From Streptomyces olivochromogenes (GTDB lineage Bacteria > Actinomycetota > Actinomycetes > Streptomycetales > Streptomycetaceae), in contig NZ_JADDRL010000021.1 of the NCBI RefSeq assembly GCF_021538895.1, forward strand, positions 1-64,000: 64,000 nucleotides of DNA. The letters run 5' to 3'. This document shows positions 17,761-27,564 of the stretch, one piece after another. Below the pieces are notes generated by a model. It saw only the letters and a program-made list of their open reading frames with translations, was not told where the DNA came from and ran no database searches. Numbering within the stretch: the first letter of the stretch is position 1; every line of letters begins with the position of its first letter. The translations under genes and the position numbers were made by a program.

Positions 17761-18225
17761 ATGAGGATCTCGGCACGGGCGGATTACGCGGTACGGGCGG
17801 TATTGGAGCTCGCCGTGCGGCAAGGAGAGGGCCCGGGCCCGGTGAAGGCGGAGGAACTGGCCACCGCGCAGGACATCCCGCACAAGTTCCTGGAGGGCAT
17901 CCTGGCCGACCTGCGGCGCGCCGGGGTCGTGGACAGCCGGCGCGGCGGGGGCGGCGGCTACCGGCTGGCCCGCGCGGCGTCGGAGATCACCGTGGCGGAC
18001 GTCATCCGCGGGGTGGACGGCCCGATCGTGTCGGTACGCGGCGAACGCCCGACGGGGCTCGCCTACACCGGCACGGCCGAGCCCCTGCTCCCCCTGTGGA
18101 TCGCCCTGCGGGCCAACGTCCGCCGGATCCTGGAGGGCGTCACGATCGCCGACATCGCGGCGGACGCACTGCCGGACCCGGTACGACAGCTGGCGGCGGA
18201 ACCGTCGGCCTGGGAGAACCCCTGA
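17761..18225 (+). CDS. Rrf2-family transcriptional regulator without cluster-binding cysteines
   Basis: The protein has 154 residues. The winged helix-turn-helix is ADYAVRAVLELAV through AQDIPHKFLEGILADLRRAGVVDSRRGGGGGYRLAR, the classic Rrf2 pattern with the wing motif RRGGGGGY. I find no cysteine in the translated protein, so it cannot hold the Fe-S cluster used by IscR, NsrR or RsrR; it is nearer to the cluster-free CymR-like branch. It is divergent from the GH35 gene with a gap of about 73 bp, so both may share a control region. The ligand is unknown. Confidence 0.82.
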   Translation: MRISARADYAVRAVLELAVRQGEGPGPVKAEELATAQDIPHKFLEGILADLRRAGVVDSRRGGGGGYRLARAASEITVADVIRGVDGPIVSVRGERPTGLAYTGTAEPLLPLWIALRANVRRILEGVTIADIAADALPDPVRQLAAEPSAWENP

Positions 18226-18453
18226 GAGCCGGAAAGGCCGGGATGGCCGAGAAAGTCGGTGAGGCCTGGAAGGTCGGGAAGGTCGGCGCGGTGGGCGGTG
18301 TGAAATCCGCTTTTGTGAATGGCCTGAGTTCGCCCTGACCGGTGCGCGTGCGGCTCGCTACGTTGCGAGCGCCGCCTCGGCCTTCACAGGATCCGCACAG
18401 TTTCTCCAGGGGTCGAGGCGGTCAACCCCCCACTCGACTACTGGGAGAAATCC

Positions 18454-19104
18454 ATGGCTGGTGGACTCCTGCTGAGCGGTGCCGTAGCCGCTCTGCTCAC
18501 CACCGCGATACCTGCTTCGTCCTCCTCGCCCGTCATCGACAACCCGCCCCCGGACAAGATCGTCATCGACGTCGCCACGGTGAACGGCTCCGGCTGTCCG
18601 GCCGGCACGGCCGCCGTCGCCGTCTCCCCCGACAACACCGCCTTCACGGTGACCTACAGCGACTACCTCGCCCAGGCGGGCGGGAACTCCGACCCGACGG
18701 CGTTCCGCAAGAACTGTCAGCTCAACCTGATCGTCCACGTCCCGCAGGGCTTCACCTACGCGATCGCCAGCGCCGACTACCGGGGCTTCGCGTCGCTCCA
18801 GTCCGGGGCGAGCAGCACGCAGAGAGCGTCGTACTACTTCCAGGGCTCGCCGAACACCGCGTCCAAGACCCACCCGTTCAGCGGCCCGTACAACGACGAC
18901 TGGCAGGCCACCGACAGCACCGACTGGGCCCAGCTGGTGTGGTCGCCCTGCGGCGTGCTGCGCAACTTCAACATCAACACGGAGCTCCGCGTGAACGCGG
19001 GGACCTCCGCACCGGGCAAGGTCAGCTTCATGACCATGGACTCGACGGACGGGGACATCAGCACGGTGTACCACCTCGCGTGGAAGCAGTGCCCGACGTC
19101 CTGA
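18454..19104 (+). CDS. Secreted DUF4360 protein
   Basis: The protein has 216 residues: an N-terminal export signal (MAGGLLLSGAVAALLTTAIPASS) and then a beta-rich domain with conserved cysteines (NGSGCPAGT, RKNCQLNL, VWSPCGVL, WKQCPTS) that likely pair in two disulphides. This is the pattern of DUF4360, a secreted family found in actinobacteria and fungi with no proven function. GGGAGAAATCC stands before the ATG. The 228 bp upstream contain several loose GGAAGGTCGG-like direct repeats but no gene I can support. Confidence 0.82.
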   Translation: MAGGLLLSGAVAALLTTAIPASSSSPVIDNPPPDKIVIDVATVNGSGCPAGTAAVAVSPDNTAFTVTYSDYLAQAGGNSDPTAFRKNCQLNLIVHVPQGFTYAIASADYRGFASLQSGASSTQRASYYFQGSPNTASKTHPFSGPYNDDWQATDSTDWAQLVWSPCGVLRNFNINTELRVNAGTSAPGKVSFMTMDSTDGDISTVYHLAWKQCPTS

Positions 19105-19194
19105 CGCCGGTCTAGGAACCGGGAGCAACGGGGGAGTGCCGAGCGGGCGGCGTCACGCGTCGCCGCCCGCTCCTGGCCGGGCTCGGGGCAGGGC

Positions 19195-20997
19195 CTACCC
19201 CGCCTGCCCCATGCCCGCCGCGTTCGGCCAGCTCTGGGCGTTGGGCCACCCGGTCGCGGGGGCCGGGGTCAGGCCGGGAGCCGGGGCCCCGGCCGGTGCC
19301 GTCATGCCGCGGACCTGCGCGGCCGTGAGCCCGCCCCGGGCCGGGACCCCGGGCGGAGTCGGCCCGGTCATCGCGGCGGCCGGCGCCGGAACCGACACGG
19401 GGGCCTGCGCGGGGAACGGTGCGGGCACCGGCGTGGGGAACGGTGCGGGCACTGGTGTGGGGAACTGCGCGGGCACCGGTGTGGGCAGGGCCATCGGGGC
19501 GGCGGCCGGTACAGGAGTGGGGACGGGAGCCGGAGCCGGCATCGCGGCGGGCACCGGCATCGGAACCGGCATCGGCGCGGGCGCCGGCATCTGCATGGGC
19601 GCCGGCATGGGCGCGGACATGGGCTGTTGCGGCACCGGTGCCGCTTGGGCTGCCGCCGGCATCGGCATCCCGCCGCCGGCCGGCTGGGCGGCGGCGGGGA
19701 GCGGCATGCCGGTGCCGGCGGCCGGGGCGACGGCCGGCCCCGGGGCGGCGCCGGCACCGACGGCCTGCGCGGCAAGCCCCAGCATTCCGGCGCCATTGGT
19801 CTCGCTCACCAGCCGGTCCACCGCCGCCGTACCCGAGCTGTAGCTGGTCCCGGTGCCCAGCTCGGATACGGCGGCTCCCCTCCTGGACCCGTAGAGCACC
19901 GACTCCAGGCCGGACACCAGGCGACGCACGTCGACCTGGGGGCGCACCACGAGCCTCAGGAAGCGGCTGGAAGAACCGATCTTGTTGCCGCATTCGCGGA
20001 CCAGGATCCGGTGCTCGGTGAGCATCCGGTCCCGGACCACGGTGCCTTCGGCGCCGACGGGAAGGCGCACGAAGAGGAAGTTGCCCTGCGAGGGGTAGAC
20101 CGTCAGGCCGGGCAGGGCGGAGAGCTGGCTGGCCATCTCCAGGCGGTCCCGGCGCACCTGCATCAGGCTCTGCGCGTACTCCGCGCCGTGCTCGCGCAGC
20201 ATGAACACCACGTGCTCGGCGAAGGAGTTGAGGTTCCACTTCGGCAGCATCGAGCGGATACGGCCCGCGAGCGACGGGTTGGCGACCAGGTAGCCGAAGC
20301 GGATGCCGTGCAGGCCGAAGTTCTTGCCCAGGCTGCGGAGCACGACCACGTTGGGCCGCAGCATCGCCTCCTGCACGACGCTCGGCTCGGCCTCGGCGTC
20401 GGCGAACTCCAGGAAGGACTCGTCGATCACCACCAGGTCCAGGTCGGCCATCGCGTCCATGAACTGCACGAGCGACTGGCGGGGGATGTACCCGCCGTCG
20501 GGGTTGTTCGGGTTGCAGACGACGGCCACGCGTGTGCCGCGTTTGCGGATGAACTCCCCGTACTGCGCCAGGTCCAGGGCGAAACCGCTGGACTCCTGCA
20601 GCGGGAACATGTCGACCCGCTTGCCGGTCTCCATCGGCTGGTCGGTCCAGCGGCCGAAGGTGGGGACCGGGACGGCCAGGGACTCGCGGACCAGGAGGTG
20701 GTCGATCCAGGTGATGAGTTCCGTGGAGCCGTTGCCCATCGCCACGCACTGCGGCGGCAGCTGGAGCAGGTTGCACAGCTCGGCCGTGATCGTGTCGGCG
20801 CTGCTCGGGTAGTACGTGATGATGTCCCGGAGCCTGGCCGACATCTCCTCGAACATGGCCGGGGTGGGGAAGTACGGATTGCAGGGTATGCAGAAGTCCA
20901 CCGGCCCGGCCCCCTCGCCGCCCTCTCGCGTCAACGCAGCCATCGACGGGCTGTGCGCCGCGGTGCTGCGGAACAGCGAGGTGACGTTGTCGGCCAT
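19195..20997 (-). CDS. PLP-dependent class I/II aminotransferase with long Pro/Ala/Met-rich tail
   Basis: The protein has 600 residues. Residues about 1-368 form a histidinol-phosphate/CobC-like aminotransferase: VCNPNNPDGGY, VVIDESFLEFAD, and the PLP lysine in SLGKNFGLHGIRFGY near residue 222. Residues about 369-600 are low-complexity, with repeated PAPMPVP, FPTPVPAP and PVPAAAP units, ending in GLTAAQVRGMTAPAG and a Trp-containing tip. The tail has no counterpart in ordinary aminotransferases, which end near residue 370. A strong GGAGG lies before the ATG. The substrate is unknown. The tail may bind a partner or stay disordered. Confidence 0.82.
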   Translation of the reverse strand: MADNVTSLFRSTAAHSPSMAALTREGGEGAGPVDFCIPCNPYFPTPAMFEEMSARLRDIITYYPSSADTITAELCNLLQLPPQCVAMGNGSTELITWIDHLLVRESLAVPVPTFGRWTDQPMETGKRVDMFPLQESSGFALDLAQYGEFIRKRGTRVAVVCNPNNPDGGYIPRQSLVQFMDAMADLDLVVIDESFLEFADAEAEPSVVQEAMLRPNVVVLRSLGKNFGLHGIRFGYLVANPSLAGRIRSMLPKWNLNSFAEHVVFMLREHGAEYAQSLMQVRRDRLEMASQLSALPGLTVYPSQGNFLFVRLPVGAEGTVVRDRMLTEHRILVRECGNKIGSSSRFLRLVVRPQVDVRRLVSGLESVLYGSRRGAAVSELGTGTSYSSGTAAVDRLVSETNGAGMLGLAAQAVGAGAAPGPAVAPAAGTGMPLPAAAQPAGGGMPMPAAAQAAPVPQQPMSAPMPAPMQMPAPAPMPVPMPVPAAMPAPAPVPTPVPAAAPMALPTPVPAQFPTPVPAPFPTPVPAPFPAQAPVSVPAPAAAMTGPTPPGVPARGGLTAAQVRGMTAPAGAPAPGLTPAPATGWPNAQSWPNAAGMGQAG

Positions 20998-21159
20998 GGA
21001 ACCTCCGTATGAGGCGAGCCCGGCGGGGACGACCGGGCTCGTCGTCTAAGGGTGGCCCGTGCGGGGGAGCACGGGCCGCCCATGAGTACGGGGACGAGCG
21101 TGACGCTGTTCAACTCATGTGAAAGAAGTGTGAGTTCGCGACTCTCCGGGTACGGCCGC

Positions 21160-22335
21160 TCACGCGCCGAACGTGTGGATCGTGGTCGTCCGGTAGGTCT
21201 GCCCCGGCCGCAGCACGGTCGAGGGGAACGCCGGCTCATTCGGCGAGTCCGGGAAGTGCTGTGTCTCCAGGCAGAGCGCGTCGCCCTGGCGGTAGGTGCG
21301 GCCGCCGGTGCCGGTGAGGGTGCCGTCGAGGAAGTTGCCGGAGTAGAACTGCAGCCCCGGCTGGTCGGTGGCGATGCGCAGGGTGCGGCCGGAGTGCGGG
21401 TCGCGCAGGGTGGCGACGTGCTCGGGCCGGGCGGTTGTGCCCTTGTCCAGCGCCCAGTTGTGGTCGTAGCCCTTGGCCTGCACCTGCTGGGGGTGGGCGG
21501 CCCGGATGTCCCGGCCGATCGTCTTCGCCTCGCGGAAGTCGAAGGGGGTGCCGTGGACCCTGGCGAGTTCGCCGGTGGGGATCAGGCCCGAGTCGGTGGG
21601 GGTGTAGCGGGAGGCGGCGATCGTGAGCTCGTGGTTCTCGATCGTGCCGCTGCCCTCGCCGGCCAGGTTCCAGTAGACGTGGCTGGTGAGGTTGACGACG
21701 GTGGCCTTGTCGGTGGTGGCCGCGTAGTCGATGCGCCAGTCGCCGCGCCGGGTGAGGGTGTACGTCACCTTCGTCCGGAGCGTGCCCGGGTAGCCCATCT
21801 CGCCGTCGACGCTCGTGTAGTACAGGTGCAGGCCGACGTCGGAGCCCTTGGTGAACGGCTCGACGTCCCAGATGTGCTTGTCGAAGCCCTGCTTGCCGCC
21901 GTGCAGGCTGTTCACGCCGTCGTTCACGGACAGCTGGTACGACGTGCCGTCCAAGGAGAACCGGCCCTTGCCGATGCGGTTGCCGTAACGGCCGATCAGG
22001 GCGCCGAAGTACGGGGTCTTCGCCACGTAGTCGTCGATGTTGTCGAAGCCCAGGGAGACGTTGGCGTAGTGGCCGTGCCGGTCGGGGAGCTCCAGGCCCT
22101 GGACGACACCGCCCCAGTTCAGGACCTTCAGCCGGGTGCCGCCGTTCTCCAGCGACCAGCGGTACACCTTGGTGCCGTCGGCGAGCTTCCCGAAGAGGGA
22201 CTTCACCGGCGACTTGCCGGCGGAGGCCTCGGCGCCCGCCGCGGCAGCGGCTGATGTCGCTGTGGTGCCGAGGGTGGTGGCGGCGATACCCGCGGCCGCC
22301 GCGCCTGCAATGACCGTACGTCTGTTCAGTTCCAT
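21160..22335 (-). CDS. Exported aldose 1-epimerase (galactose mutarotase)
   Basis: The protein has about 391 residues. Tat-like signal: MELNRRTVIAGAAAAGIAAT. The mutarotase fold follows with key motifs GRYGNRIGKG, VNSLHGGKQGFD (His), NLTSHVYWNLAG (His) and the C-terminal Glu in ALCLETQHFPDSPN. It interconverts alpha and beta anomers of aldoses outside the cytoplasm. The second in-frame ATG (22335) is chosen because GGGAG lies eight bases upstream; the earlier GTG sits inside that ribosome site. It follows the sugar ABC transporter genes but a strong hairpin separates them. A second, cytosolic mutarotase is encoded at 43255. Confidence 0.88.
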   Translation of the reverse strand: MELNRRTVIAGAAAAGIAATTLGTTATSAAAAAGAEASAGKSPVKSLFGKLADGTKVYRWSLENGGTRLKVLNWGGVVQGLELPDRHGHYANVSLGFDNIDDYVAKTPYFGALIGRYGNRIGKGRFSLDGTSYQLSVNDGVNSLHGGKQGFDKHIWDVEPFTKGSDVGLHLYYTSVDGEMGYPGTLRTKVTYTLTRRGDWRIDYAATTDKATVVNLTSHVYWNLAGEGSGTIENHELTIAASRYTPTDSGLIPTGELARVHGTPFDFREAKTIGRDIRAAHPQQVQAKGYDHNWALDKGTTARPEHVATLRDPHSGRTLRIATDQPGLQFYSGNFLDGTLTGTGGRTYRQGDALCLETQHFPDSPNEPAFPSTVLRPGQTYRTTTIHTFGA

Positions 22336-22421
22336 ATACAGCACTCCCTTTTTGCGGCTCGGTTCGCCTCCGGGGCGCCCGAGCCGGTGTCGAGACGACG
22401 ACCGTGCTCAGCAAATGGAGG

Positions 22422-22453
22422 TCGGGCCCCGTACCGAATCCGACGGGGCCCGA
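22422..22453 (-). terminator. Hairpin after the sugar ABC operon
   Basis: Exact 11-bp inverted repeat TCGGGCCCCGT / ACGGGGCCCGA with a 10-base loop. It lies seven bases beyond the permease stop and before the mutarotase gene. There is no U-run, which is usual for Streptomyces terminators. Confidence 0.6.
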
Positions 22454-22459
22454 TCTGAA

Positions 22460-23704
22460 TTACGAACCGGACTTGCGCTTGTTCCACACATCGAAGCCGA
22501 CCGCCACCAGGAGGGCGAGCCCCTTGATGACCTGTTGCCAGTCGGTGCCGACGCTGAGGAGGTTCATGCCGTTGTTCAGCACGCCGAGGACGAGACCGCC
22601 GATGATGGCGCCGAGGACGGTGCCGACACCGCCGCTCATCGACGCGCCACCGATGAACGAGGAGGCGATGGCCTCCAGTTCGAAGTTGACGCCCGCCTTC
22701 GGCGAGGCCGCGTTCAGGCGGGCGGCGACCACCAGACCCGCCAGGGCCGCGAGCACGCCCATGTTCAGGAAGACGTAGAAGGTGACCTTCTTGTCCTTGA
22801 CGCCGGACAGCTTGGCCGCCGGCAGGTTGCCGCCGATCGCGTAGATGTGGCGGCCGAAGACGGCGTTGCGCATGACGTAGCCGTACCCGACCACCAGCAC
22901 GCCGAGGATGATCAGCACGATCGGTGCGCCCTTGTAGCTGGCGAGCAGCATCGTGAGGGTGAGGATCGCGGCGACCAGGGCGACCAGCTTGAGCAGGAAG
23001 AGACGGCCGGGCAGCACGTCGAGCGCGAACTCCTGCTGCCGGCGCCGCCCTTGGACCTCCTGCCACACCACGGCCGCGATCAGCACGAGGCCGAGGAGCA
23101 GCGTGAGGTTGTGGTAGTTGGTGCTGGGGCCGGCCTCGGGCAGGAAGCCGTTGCCCATCTTCTGCAGGCCGTCGGGGAAGGGGCCGAGCGTCTGCCCCTC
23201 GAGCAGGATCTCGGTGAGTCCGCGGAAGAGCAGCATGCCGGCGAGGGTGACGATGAACGACGGTATGCCGAGATACGCGATCAGAAAGCCCTGGATCGAG
23301 CCCGCGACCGCGCCGACCAGCAGACACAGCACCAGCGCGATCGGCCAGGCCAGCCCGTGCTGCACGGTCAGCACGGCCGCGAAGGCGCCCACGAACGCGG
23401 TCAGCGAGCCGACCGACAGGTCGATGTGGCCCGCGATGATCACCAGCATCATGCCGATCGCGAGGATCAGGATGTAGCTGTTCTGCAGCACCAGGTTGGA
23501 GACGTTGCGCGGCAGCAGCAGGTCCCCGTCGGTCCAGATCGCGAAGAGCACGACGATCAGGCCGAGGGCGATCAGCATGCCGTACTGGCGCATGTTGCGG
23601 CGCAGGCCGCTCAGCACCAGCCCGAGCAGGCCCTCGCCCGTGGCCGATCCGCTCCCGCCCGGCGGCGCCGGGGCCGGGGTCTTGGCGGTGACGTCCGTGC
23701 TCAT
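22460..23704 (-). CDS. Sugar ABC transporter permease (XylH/GguB/MmsB type)
   Basis: The protein has 414 residues with about ten membrane helices and the BPD_transp_2 pattern of monosaccharide permeases ([18 protein letters not shown] and [25 protein letters not shown]). It forms the membrane channel of a CUT2-class importer. Its start overlaps the stop of the ATPase gene by four bases. A single permease for the whole transporter, with a central cytoplasmic extension (about residues 200-230), is typical of XylH/GguB proteins. Expected substrates are xylose, arabinose or galactose. Confidence 0.88.
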   Translation of the reverse strand: MSTDVTAKTPAPAPPGGSGSATGEGLLGLVLSGLRRNMRQYGMLIALGLIVVLFAIWTDGDLLLPRNVSNLVLQNSYILILAIGMMLVIIAGHIDLSVGSLTAFVGAFAAVLTVQHGLAWPIALVLCLLVGAVAGSIQGFLIAYLGIPSFIVTLAGMLLFRGLTEILLEGQTLGPFPDGLQKMGNGFLPEAGPSTNYHNLTLLLGLVLIAAVVWQEVQGRRRQQEFALDVLPGRLFLLKLVALVAAILTLTMLLASYKGAPIVLIILGVLVVGYGYVMRNAVFGRHIYAIGGNLPAAKLSGVKDKKVTFYVFLNMGVLAALAGLVVAARLNAASPKAGVNFELEAIASSFIGGASMSGGVGTVLGAIIGGLVLGVLNNGMNLLSVGTDWQQVIKGLALLVAVGFDVWNKRKSGS

Positions 23705-25251
23705 CGCGTTACCTCTTTGTCCTTCGTCATATGGCGCATCAGCACTTCCTGCGTGGCCTCGGCCCGCGGCACCTCACCGGTCAGCCGACCCGCGGCCATC
23801 GTGTAGATGCGGTCGCACATGCCGAGCAGCTCCGGCAGCTCGGAGGAGATGAAGACGACCGCCTTGCCCTGGGCGGCCAGCCGGTCGATGACCGTGTAGA
23901 TCTCGTACTTGGCGCCCACGTCGATGCCACGCGTGGGCTCGTCCAGGATCAGTACGTCCGGACCGGCGAAGATCCACTTGCTGAGGACGACCTTCTGCTG
24001 GTTGCCGCCGGACAGCTTGCCCACCGGCTCGAAGACGGTCGGCGCCTTGATGTTCATGGACGTGCGGTAGCCCTCGGAGACCTGGCGCTCCTCGTGCTCG
24101 TCGACGATCCCCCGCCTGGCGACCTTGCCGAGCGCGGTCAGCGAGATGTTGCGGTTGATGGTGTCGATGAGGTTGAGGCCGTAGTGCTTGCGGTCCTCGG
24201 TGACATAGGCGATGCCGTGGCCGACCGCCTCCGGGACGGTCTTGGTACGGATCTCCTTGCCGTCCTTGAGGACCGTGCCGCCCGCGTACCGGCCGTACGT
24301 CCGCCCGAAGACGCTCATCGCGAGCTCGGTGCGGCCGGCGCCCATCAGTCCGGCGATGCCGACGATCTCGCCGCGGCGCACCTGGATCGACACGTCGTCG
24401 ACGACCTTGCGCTGCTGGTCGATCGGGTGGTGCACGGTCCAGTTGCGGATCTCCAGCGCCGGGGCGGCGCCCTCCTGGCCCTCGTGCGGGGTGCGTTCGG
24501 GGAAGCGGTGGTCCAGGTCGCGGCCCACCATGCCGGCGATGATCCGCTCCTCGCTGGTCTCCTTCGCCTTCACGTCGAGGGTCTCGATGGACTTCCCGTC
24601 GCGGATGATCGTCACCGAGTCGGCGACCCGGCGGATCTCGCCCAGCTTGTGGGAGATGATGATCGAGGTGATGCCCTGGTTCTTCAACTCCAGGATGAGG
24701 TCGAGGAGTTGGCCGCTGTCCTCGTCGTTCAGGGCCGCCGTCGGCTCGTCGAGGATGAGCAGCTTCACCGACTTCGACAGCGCCTTGGCGATCTCCACGA
24801 GCTGTTGCTTGCCGACGCCGATGTCGGCGACCCTGGTCTCCGGGTGCTCGTCGAGCCCGACCCGGCGCAGCAGTTCGGTGGCGTGCCTGAGCGTGTCGTT
24901 CCAGTTGATGAGCCCGCGCCTGGCGTGCTCGTTGCCGAGGAAGATGTTCTCCGCGAGGGACAGGTACGGCACCAGCGCCAGCTCCTGGTGGATGATGACG
25001 ATGCCGTGGTGCTCGCTGGCCCGGATGTCCTTGAAGCGGCAGATCTCCCCCTCGAAGAGGATCTCGCCCTCGTAGCTGCCGTGCGGATGGACGCCGGAGA
25101 GCACCTTCATCAGGGTGGACTTTCCGGCGCCGTTCTCACCGCAGATGGCGTGGACCTCGCCCTGACGGACGGTCAGTGAGACGTCCGACAGCGCCTTGAC
25201 ACCGGGAAAGGTCTTGACGATCGAGCGCATTTCCAGGACGGGTCCCGCCAT
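23701..25251 (-). CDS. Sugar ABC transporter ATPase with two nucleotide-binding domains (XylG/GguA/MmsA type)
   Basis: The protein has about 516 residues. Two ABC domains are fused in tandem, as in CUT2 importers. The first has Walker A GENGAGKS, a signature of VGKQQLVE type and Walker B LLILDEP. The second has the degenerate loop GLMGAGRTE, the signature LSGGNQQKV and Walker B VLILDEP. The ATG at 25251 is preferred because GGAAGG stands seven bases before it; a TTG five codons upstream is also open. It couples ATP hydrolysis to uptake through the adjacent permease and lies between the binding-protein and permease genes in one operon. Confidence 0.9.
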   Translation of the reverse strand: MAGPVLEMRSIVKTFPGVKALSDVSLTVRQGEVHAICGENGAGKSTLMKVLSGVHPHGSYEGEILFEGEICRFKDIRASEHHGIVIIHQELALVPYLSLAENIFLGNEHARRGLINWNDTLRHATELLRRVGLDEHPETRVADIGVGKQQLVEIAKALSKSVKLLILDEPTAALNDEDSGQLLDLILELKNQGITSIIISHKLGEIRRVADSVTIIRDGKSIETLDVKAKETSEERIIAGMVGRDLDHRFPERTPHEGQEGAAPALEIRNWTVHHPIDQQRKVVDDVSIQVRRGEIVGIAGLMGAGRTELAMSVFGRTYGRYAGGTVLKDGKEIRTKTVPEAVGHGIAYVTEDRKHYGLNLIDTINRNISLTALGKVARRGIVDEHEERQVSEGYRTSMNIKAPTVFEPVGKLSGGNQQKVVLSKWIFAGPDVLILDEPTRGIDVGAKYEIYTVIDRLAAQGKAVVFISSELPELLGMCDRIYTMAAGRLTGEVPRAEATQEVLMRHMTKDKEVTR

Positions 25252-25283
25252 GGTCGTGCCTTCCAATCCGTGGGTCGGGGCGG

Positions 25284-26390
25284 TTACTTGAGCTCGGCGG
25301 CGGTGTAGTAGCCGCCCTTGACCAGCACGTCCTCGTAGTTGGTTCGGTCGACGCTGACCGGCTGCAGCAGGTAGGAGGGGACGACCTTGCTGCCGTTGTC
25401 GTAGGTCTTGGTGTCGTTGACCTCGGGCTTCTTGCCGTGGAGCACGTCGTCGACCATCGTCGAGGCGACATCGGCGAGCTTGCGGGTGTCCTTGTAGACG
25501 GTCTGCGTCTGCTCACCGGCGATGATCGACTTCACCGAGGCGAGTTCGGCGTCCTGGCCGGTGACGACCGGCAGCGGCTTGCTCTTGGAGCCGTAGCCGT
25601 CCGACTTCAGCGAGGACAGGATGCCGATGGAGATGCCGTCGTACGGGGAGAGGACCGCGTCGACCCGCCGGCTCTTGTAGGAGGAGGTCAGGATGTCGTC
25701 CATGCGCTTCTGCGCGGTGGCGCCGTCCCAGCGCAGGGTGGTGACCTTGGTGAGCTCGGTCTGGCCGGAGCGGACGACCAGCTTCTTGCTGTCGATGTAC
25801 GGCTTGAGGACGCTCATCGCGCCGTTGAAGAAGTACTTGGTGTTGTTGTCGTCGTTGGAGCCGGCGAACAGCTCGATGTTGAAGGGGCCCTTGCCGTTCT
25901 TCAGGCCGAGCTTGTCGACGATGTAACTCGCCTGGAGCTCGCCGACCTTGGTGTTGTCGAACGAGGCGTAGTAGTCGACGTTCCCGGTGCCGAGGATCAG
26001 CCGGTCGTAGGCGATGACCGGGATCTTCGCCTCCGCGGCCTCCTGGAGCACGTTGTTCAGGGACTTGTTGTCGATCGCCGCGACGATCAGGCCCTTGACG
26101 CCCTGGGTGATCAGGTTCTCGATCTGCGAGACCTGCTGGTCCGGGTCGTCCTCGCCGTAGACCAGCTTGGTCTTGTAGCCCTTGGCCTCCAGGTCCTTGA
26201 CGACGTTCTTGCCGTCGGCGATCCAGCGCTCGGAGGACTTGGTCGGCATCGCGATGCCGATCGTGGCTCCCTTGGCGTCGCCGCCCTTGTCCTTGCTGCC
26301 GCCCTCGCTGTTCTGGCCGCAGGCGGACAGGGTGAGGGCGAGGGAGGCGGCTGAGGCCACGGCGGCCAGTGCGGCTCTGCGGTTGCGCAT
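25284..26390 (-). CDS. Sugar-binding lipoprotein of ABC transporter (XylF/ChvE type)
   Basis: The protein has 368 residues. Lipoprotein signal: positive N-terminus, hydrophobic run and lipobox LTLSAC (Cys near residue 26). The mature part is a periplasmic-binding-protein type 1 sugar binder ([54 protein letters not shown]), close to the ChvE and XylF groups that bind arabinose, galactose or xylose. It delivers sugar to the permease. AAGGA eight bases before the ATG gives a good ribosome site. The gene follows the U32-like gene by about 92 bp on the same strand. Confidence 0.9.
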   Translation of the reverse strand: MRNRRAALAAVASAASLALTLSACGQNSEGGSKDKGGDAKGATIGIAMPTKSSERWIADGKNVVKDLEAKGYKTKLVYGEDDPDQQVSQIENLITQGVKGLIVAAIDNKSLNNVLQEAAEAKIPVIAYDRLILGTGNVDYYASFDNTKVGELQASYIVDKLGLKNGKGPFNIELFAGSNDDNNTKYFFNGAMSVLKPYIDSKKLVVRSGQTELTKVTTLRWDGATAQKRMDDILTSSYKSRRVDAVLSPYDGISIGILSSLKSDGYGSKSKPLPVVTGQDAELASVKSIIAGEQTQTVYKDTRKLADVASTMVDDVLHGKKPEVNDTKTYDNGSKVVPSYLLQPVSVDRTNYEDVLVKGGYYTAAELK

Positions 26391-26482
26391 GTGATCAGTC
26401 CTTGGTCTTCTCGGCGGTCTTCGCGACGGTTTTCTCGGGGGTTTGCGCGACGGTCTTCTCGACGTGGGAGGTCCCGGGCGCT

Positions 26483-27451
26483 TCAGGCGCCGGTGGGAAA
26501 GCGGTGGAGCGGGCCGGGCAGCCGGGAGCCGAGCGGCGCCATGTCGCCGTCCGCGCCGTGCCGGGCGAGCAGGTCCAGGGCGAGGCGGCCGCGCCGCACC
26601 CGCTCCCGGGCGGTGTCCAGGGTCACGTCCCGCAGATGGGTGCCCCACGGGTAGATGCCGGGAGCCCTGGACAGGCCGAACTTCAGATAGAGCGGTGCGC
26701 CGCGCCGGATGAGCTCGGCGACCTCGTACATCCGGATGTATCCGCCGAGGTCGTCGGGGGCCTCGATGTACATGTCCATGGGGGCGCCGGACACCCGGCG
26801 GATCTCGGTGAGGTGATCGAGCGTCAGATCGCTGGGCACGTTGATCGAGTCGGCGCCGAGCCGCTCGTACACCGCGTACGCGGCCGGGTTGACCGGCCCG
26901 ATCAGCGCCGAGACCTTGAGCGTGGTGTCGGCCGGGATGATCCCGGTCCGCCGTGCCCGGTGCAGGGTCCACAGCACGCCCTCGTCGGCGACCAGCAGGC
27001 ACTTGACGCCCAACTCAGTGGCCCGGACGGCGTCTTCGACGCAACCGGCGACCGCGTCGTGGCCGCGGGCGCGCAGGCCGGCCCCCCGCGAGTCGGTGCG
27101 CACCGAGCCACCGATGTCCCAGGTGCCGCGCGGGCCGGTGAACAGGCAGAGCTCGATGCCGCGTTCGTCGGTGGCCTCGACCATCTCGGTGATCTCGGCG
27201 TCCGTCAGCATCCACACGCCGCTGCCCTGGCTGATCCGGTGGATCGGCACGTCGAGCCGGGAGGACTCCTTGAGGACGGCCGCCAGCGCCTCGGGACCCT
27301 CGCACGAGGGGATCTCGGTGCGCCAGCGGCCGCCGCCCGGGAAGCCGTGGGCGGAGGCGTCGGCGGGGTCGAGGGCGGGCGCGCCCAGGCCCAGGGCGGT
27401 GAGTGCCTGCTCACCGGGCCTGCGGGCTGCCGTGGCGGAAGCGTCGGTCAC
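26483..27451 (-). CDS. U32-like TIM-barrel protein of unknown function in sugar operon
   Basis: The protein has about 322 residues. It resembles the proteins annotated as U32 family in actinobacterial sugar operons (alternating strands and helices, [37 protein letters not shown]). It lacks the cysteine-rich signature of true U32 peptidases, so peptidase activity is doubtful. Position suggests a sugar-acid role, possibly the aldolase or isomerase step that is otherwise missing, but that is a guess. A GTG is used, with AAGGA nine bases before it. The operator-like motif lies 14 bases upstream of the start. Beyond the stop, another frame stays coding-like for about 29 codons. Confidence 0.6.
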   Translation of the reverse strand: MTDASATAARRPGEQALTALGLGAPALDPADASAHGFPGGGRWRTEIPSCEGPEALAAVLKESSRLDVPIHRISQGSGVWMLTDAEITEMVEATDERGIELCLFTGPRGTWDIGGSVRTDSRGAGLRARGHDAVAGCVEDAVRATELGVKCLLVADEGVLWTLHRARRTGIIPADTTLKVSALIGPVNPAAYAVYERLGADSINVPSDLTLDHLTEIRRVSGAPMDMYIEAPDDLGGYIRMYEVAELIRRGAPLYLKFGLSRAPGIYPWGTHLRDVTLDTARERVRRGRLALDLLARHGADGDMAPLGSRLPGPLHRFPTGA

Positions 27452-27464
27452 AAGCTGTCCTTCG

Positions 27465-27482
27465 TGTTCGATATTTCGCACA
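27465..27482 (-). promoter_or_regulatory. Candidate IclR operator before the U32-like/ABC transcription unit
   Basis: On the minus strand 27478-27465 reads CGAAATATCGAACA. It differs at one position from the site upstream of the dehydratase gene and at two positions from the one in the iclR promoter. It lies between a hairpin ending the preceding unit and the GTG of the U32-like gene, where it would block transcription or early elongation. No clear -35/-10 pair is visible. Confidence 0.55.
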
Positions 27483-27520
27483 TGGTTCGGGCCTTGGGGC
27501 AGGGAAAGGGCCCGGTGGTA

Positions 27521-27559
27521 CGCCGGTCGCGGCGCGATCAGGTAACGCCGCGACCGGCG
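27521..27559 (-). terminator. Hairpin after the dehydrogenase gene
   Basis: Exact 14-bp inverted repeat CGCCGGTCGCGGCG / CGCCGCGACCGGCG with an 11-base loop, six bases past the dehydrogenase stop. It splits the sugar locus into two transcription units. Confidence 0.65.
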
Positions 27560-27564
27560 CAGAA

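Noticed and set aside
14127..18338. 1403-codon plus-strand frame across several genes
   Set aside because: It is antisense to the GH35 gene with no recognisable motif; it arises from third-position GC bias.
18226..18453. Loose GGAAGGTCGG-like direct repeats before the DUF4360 gene
   Set aside because: Units are imperfect and few; no array structure or function can be supported.
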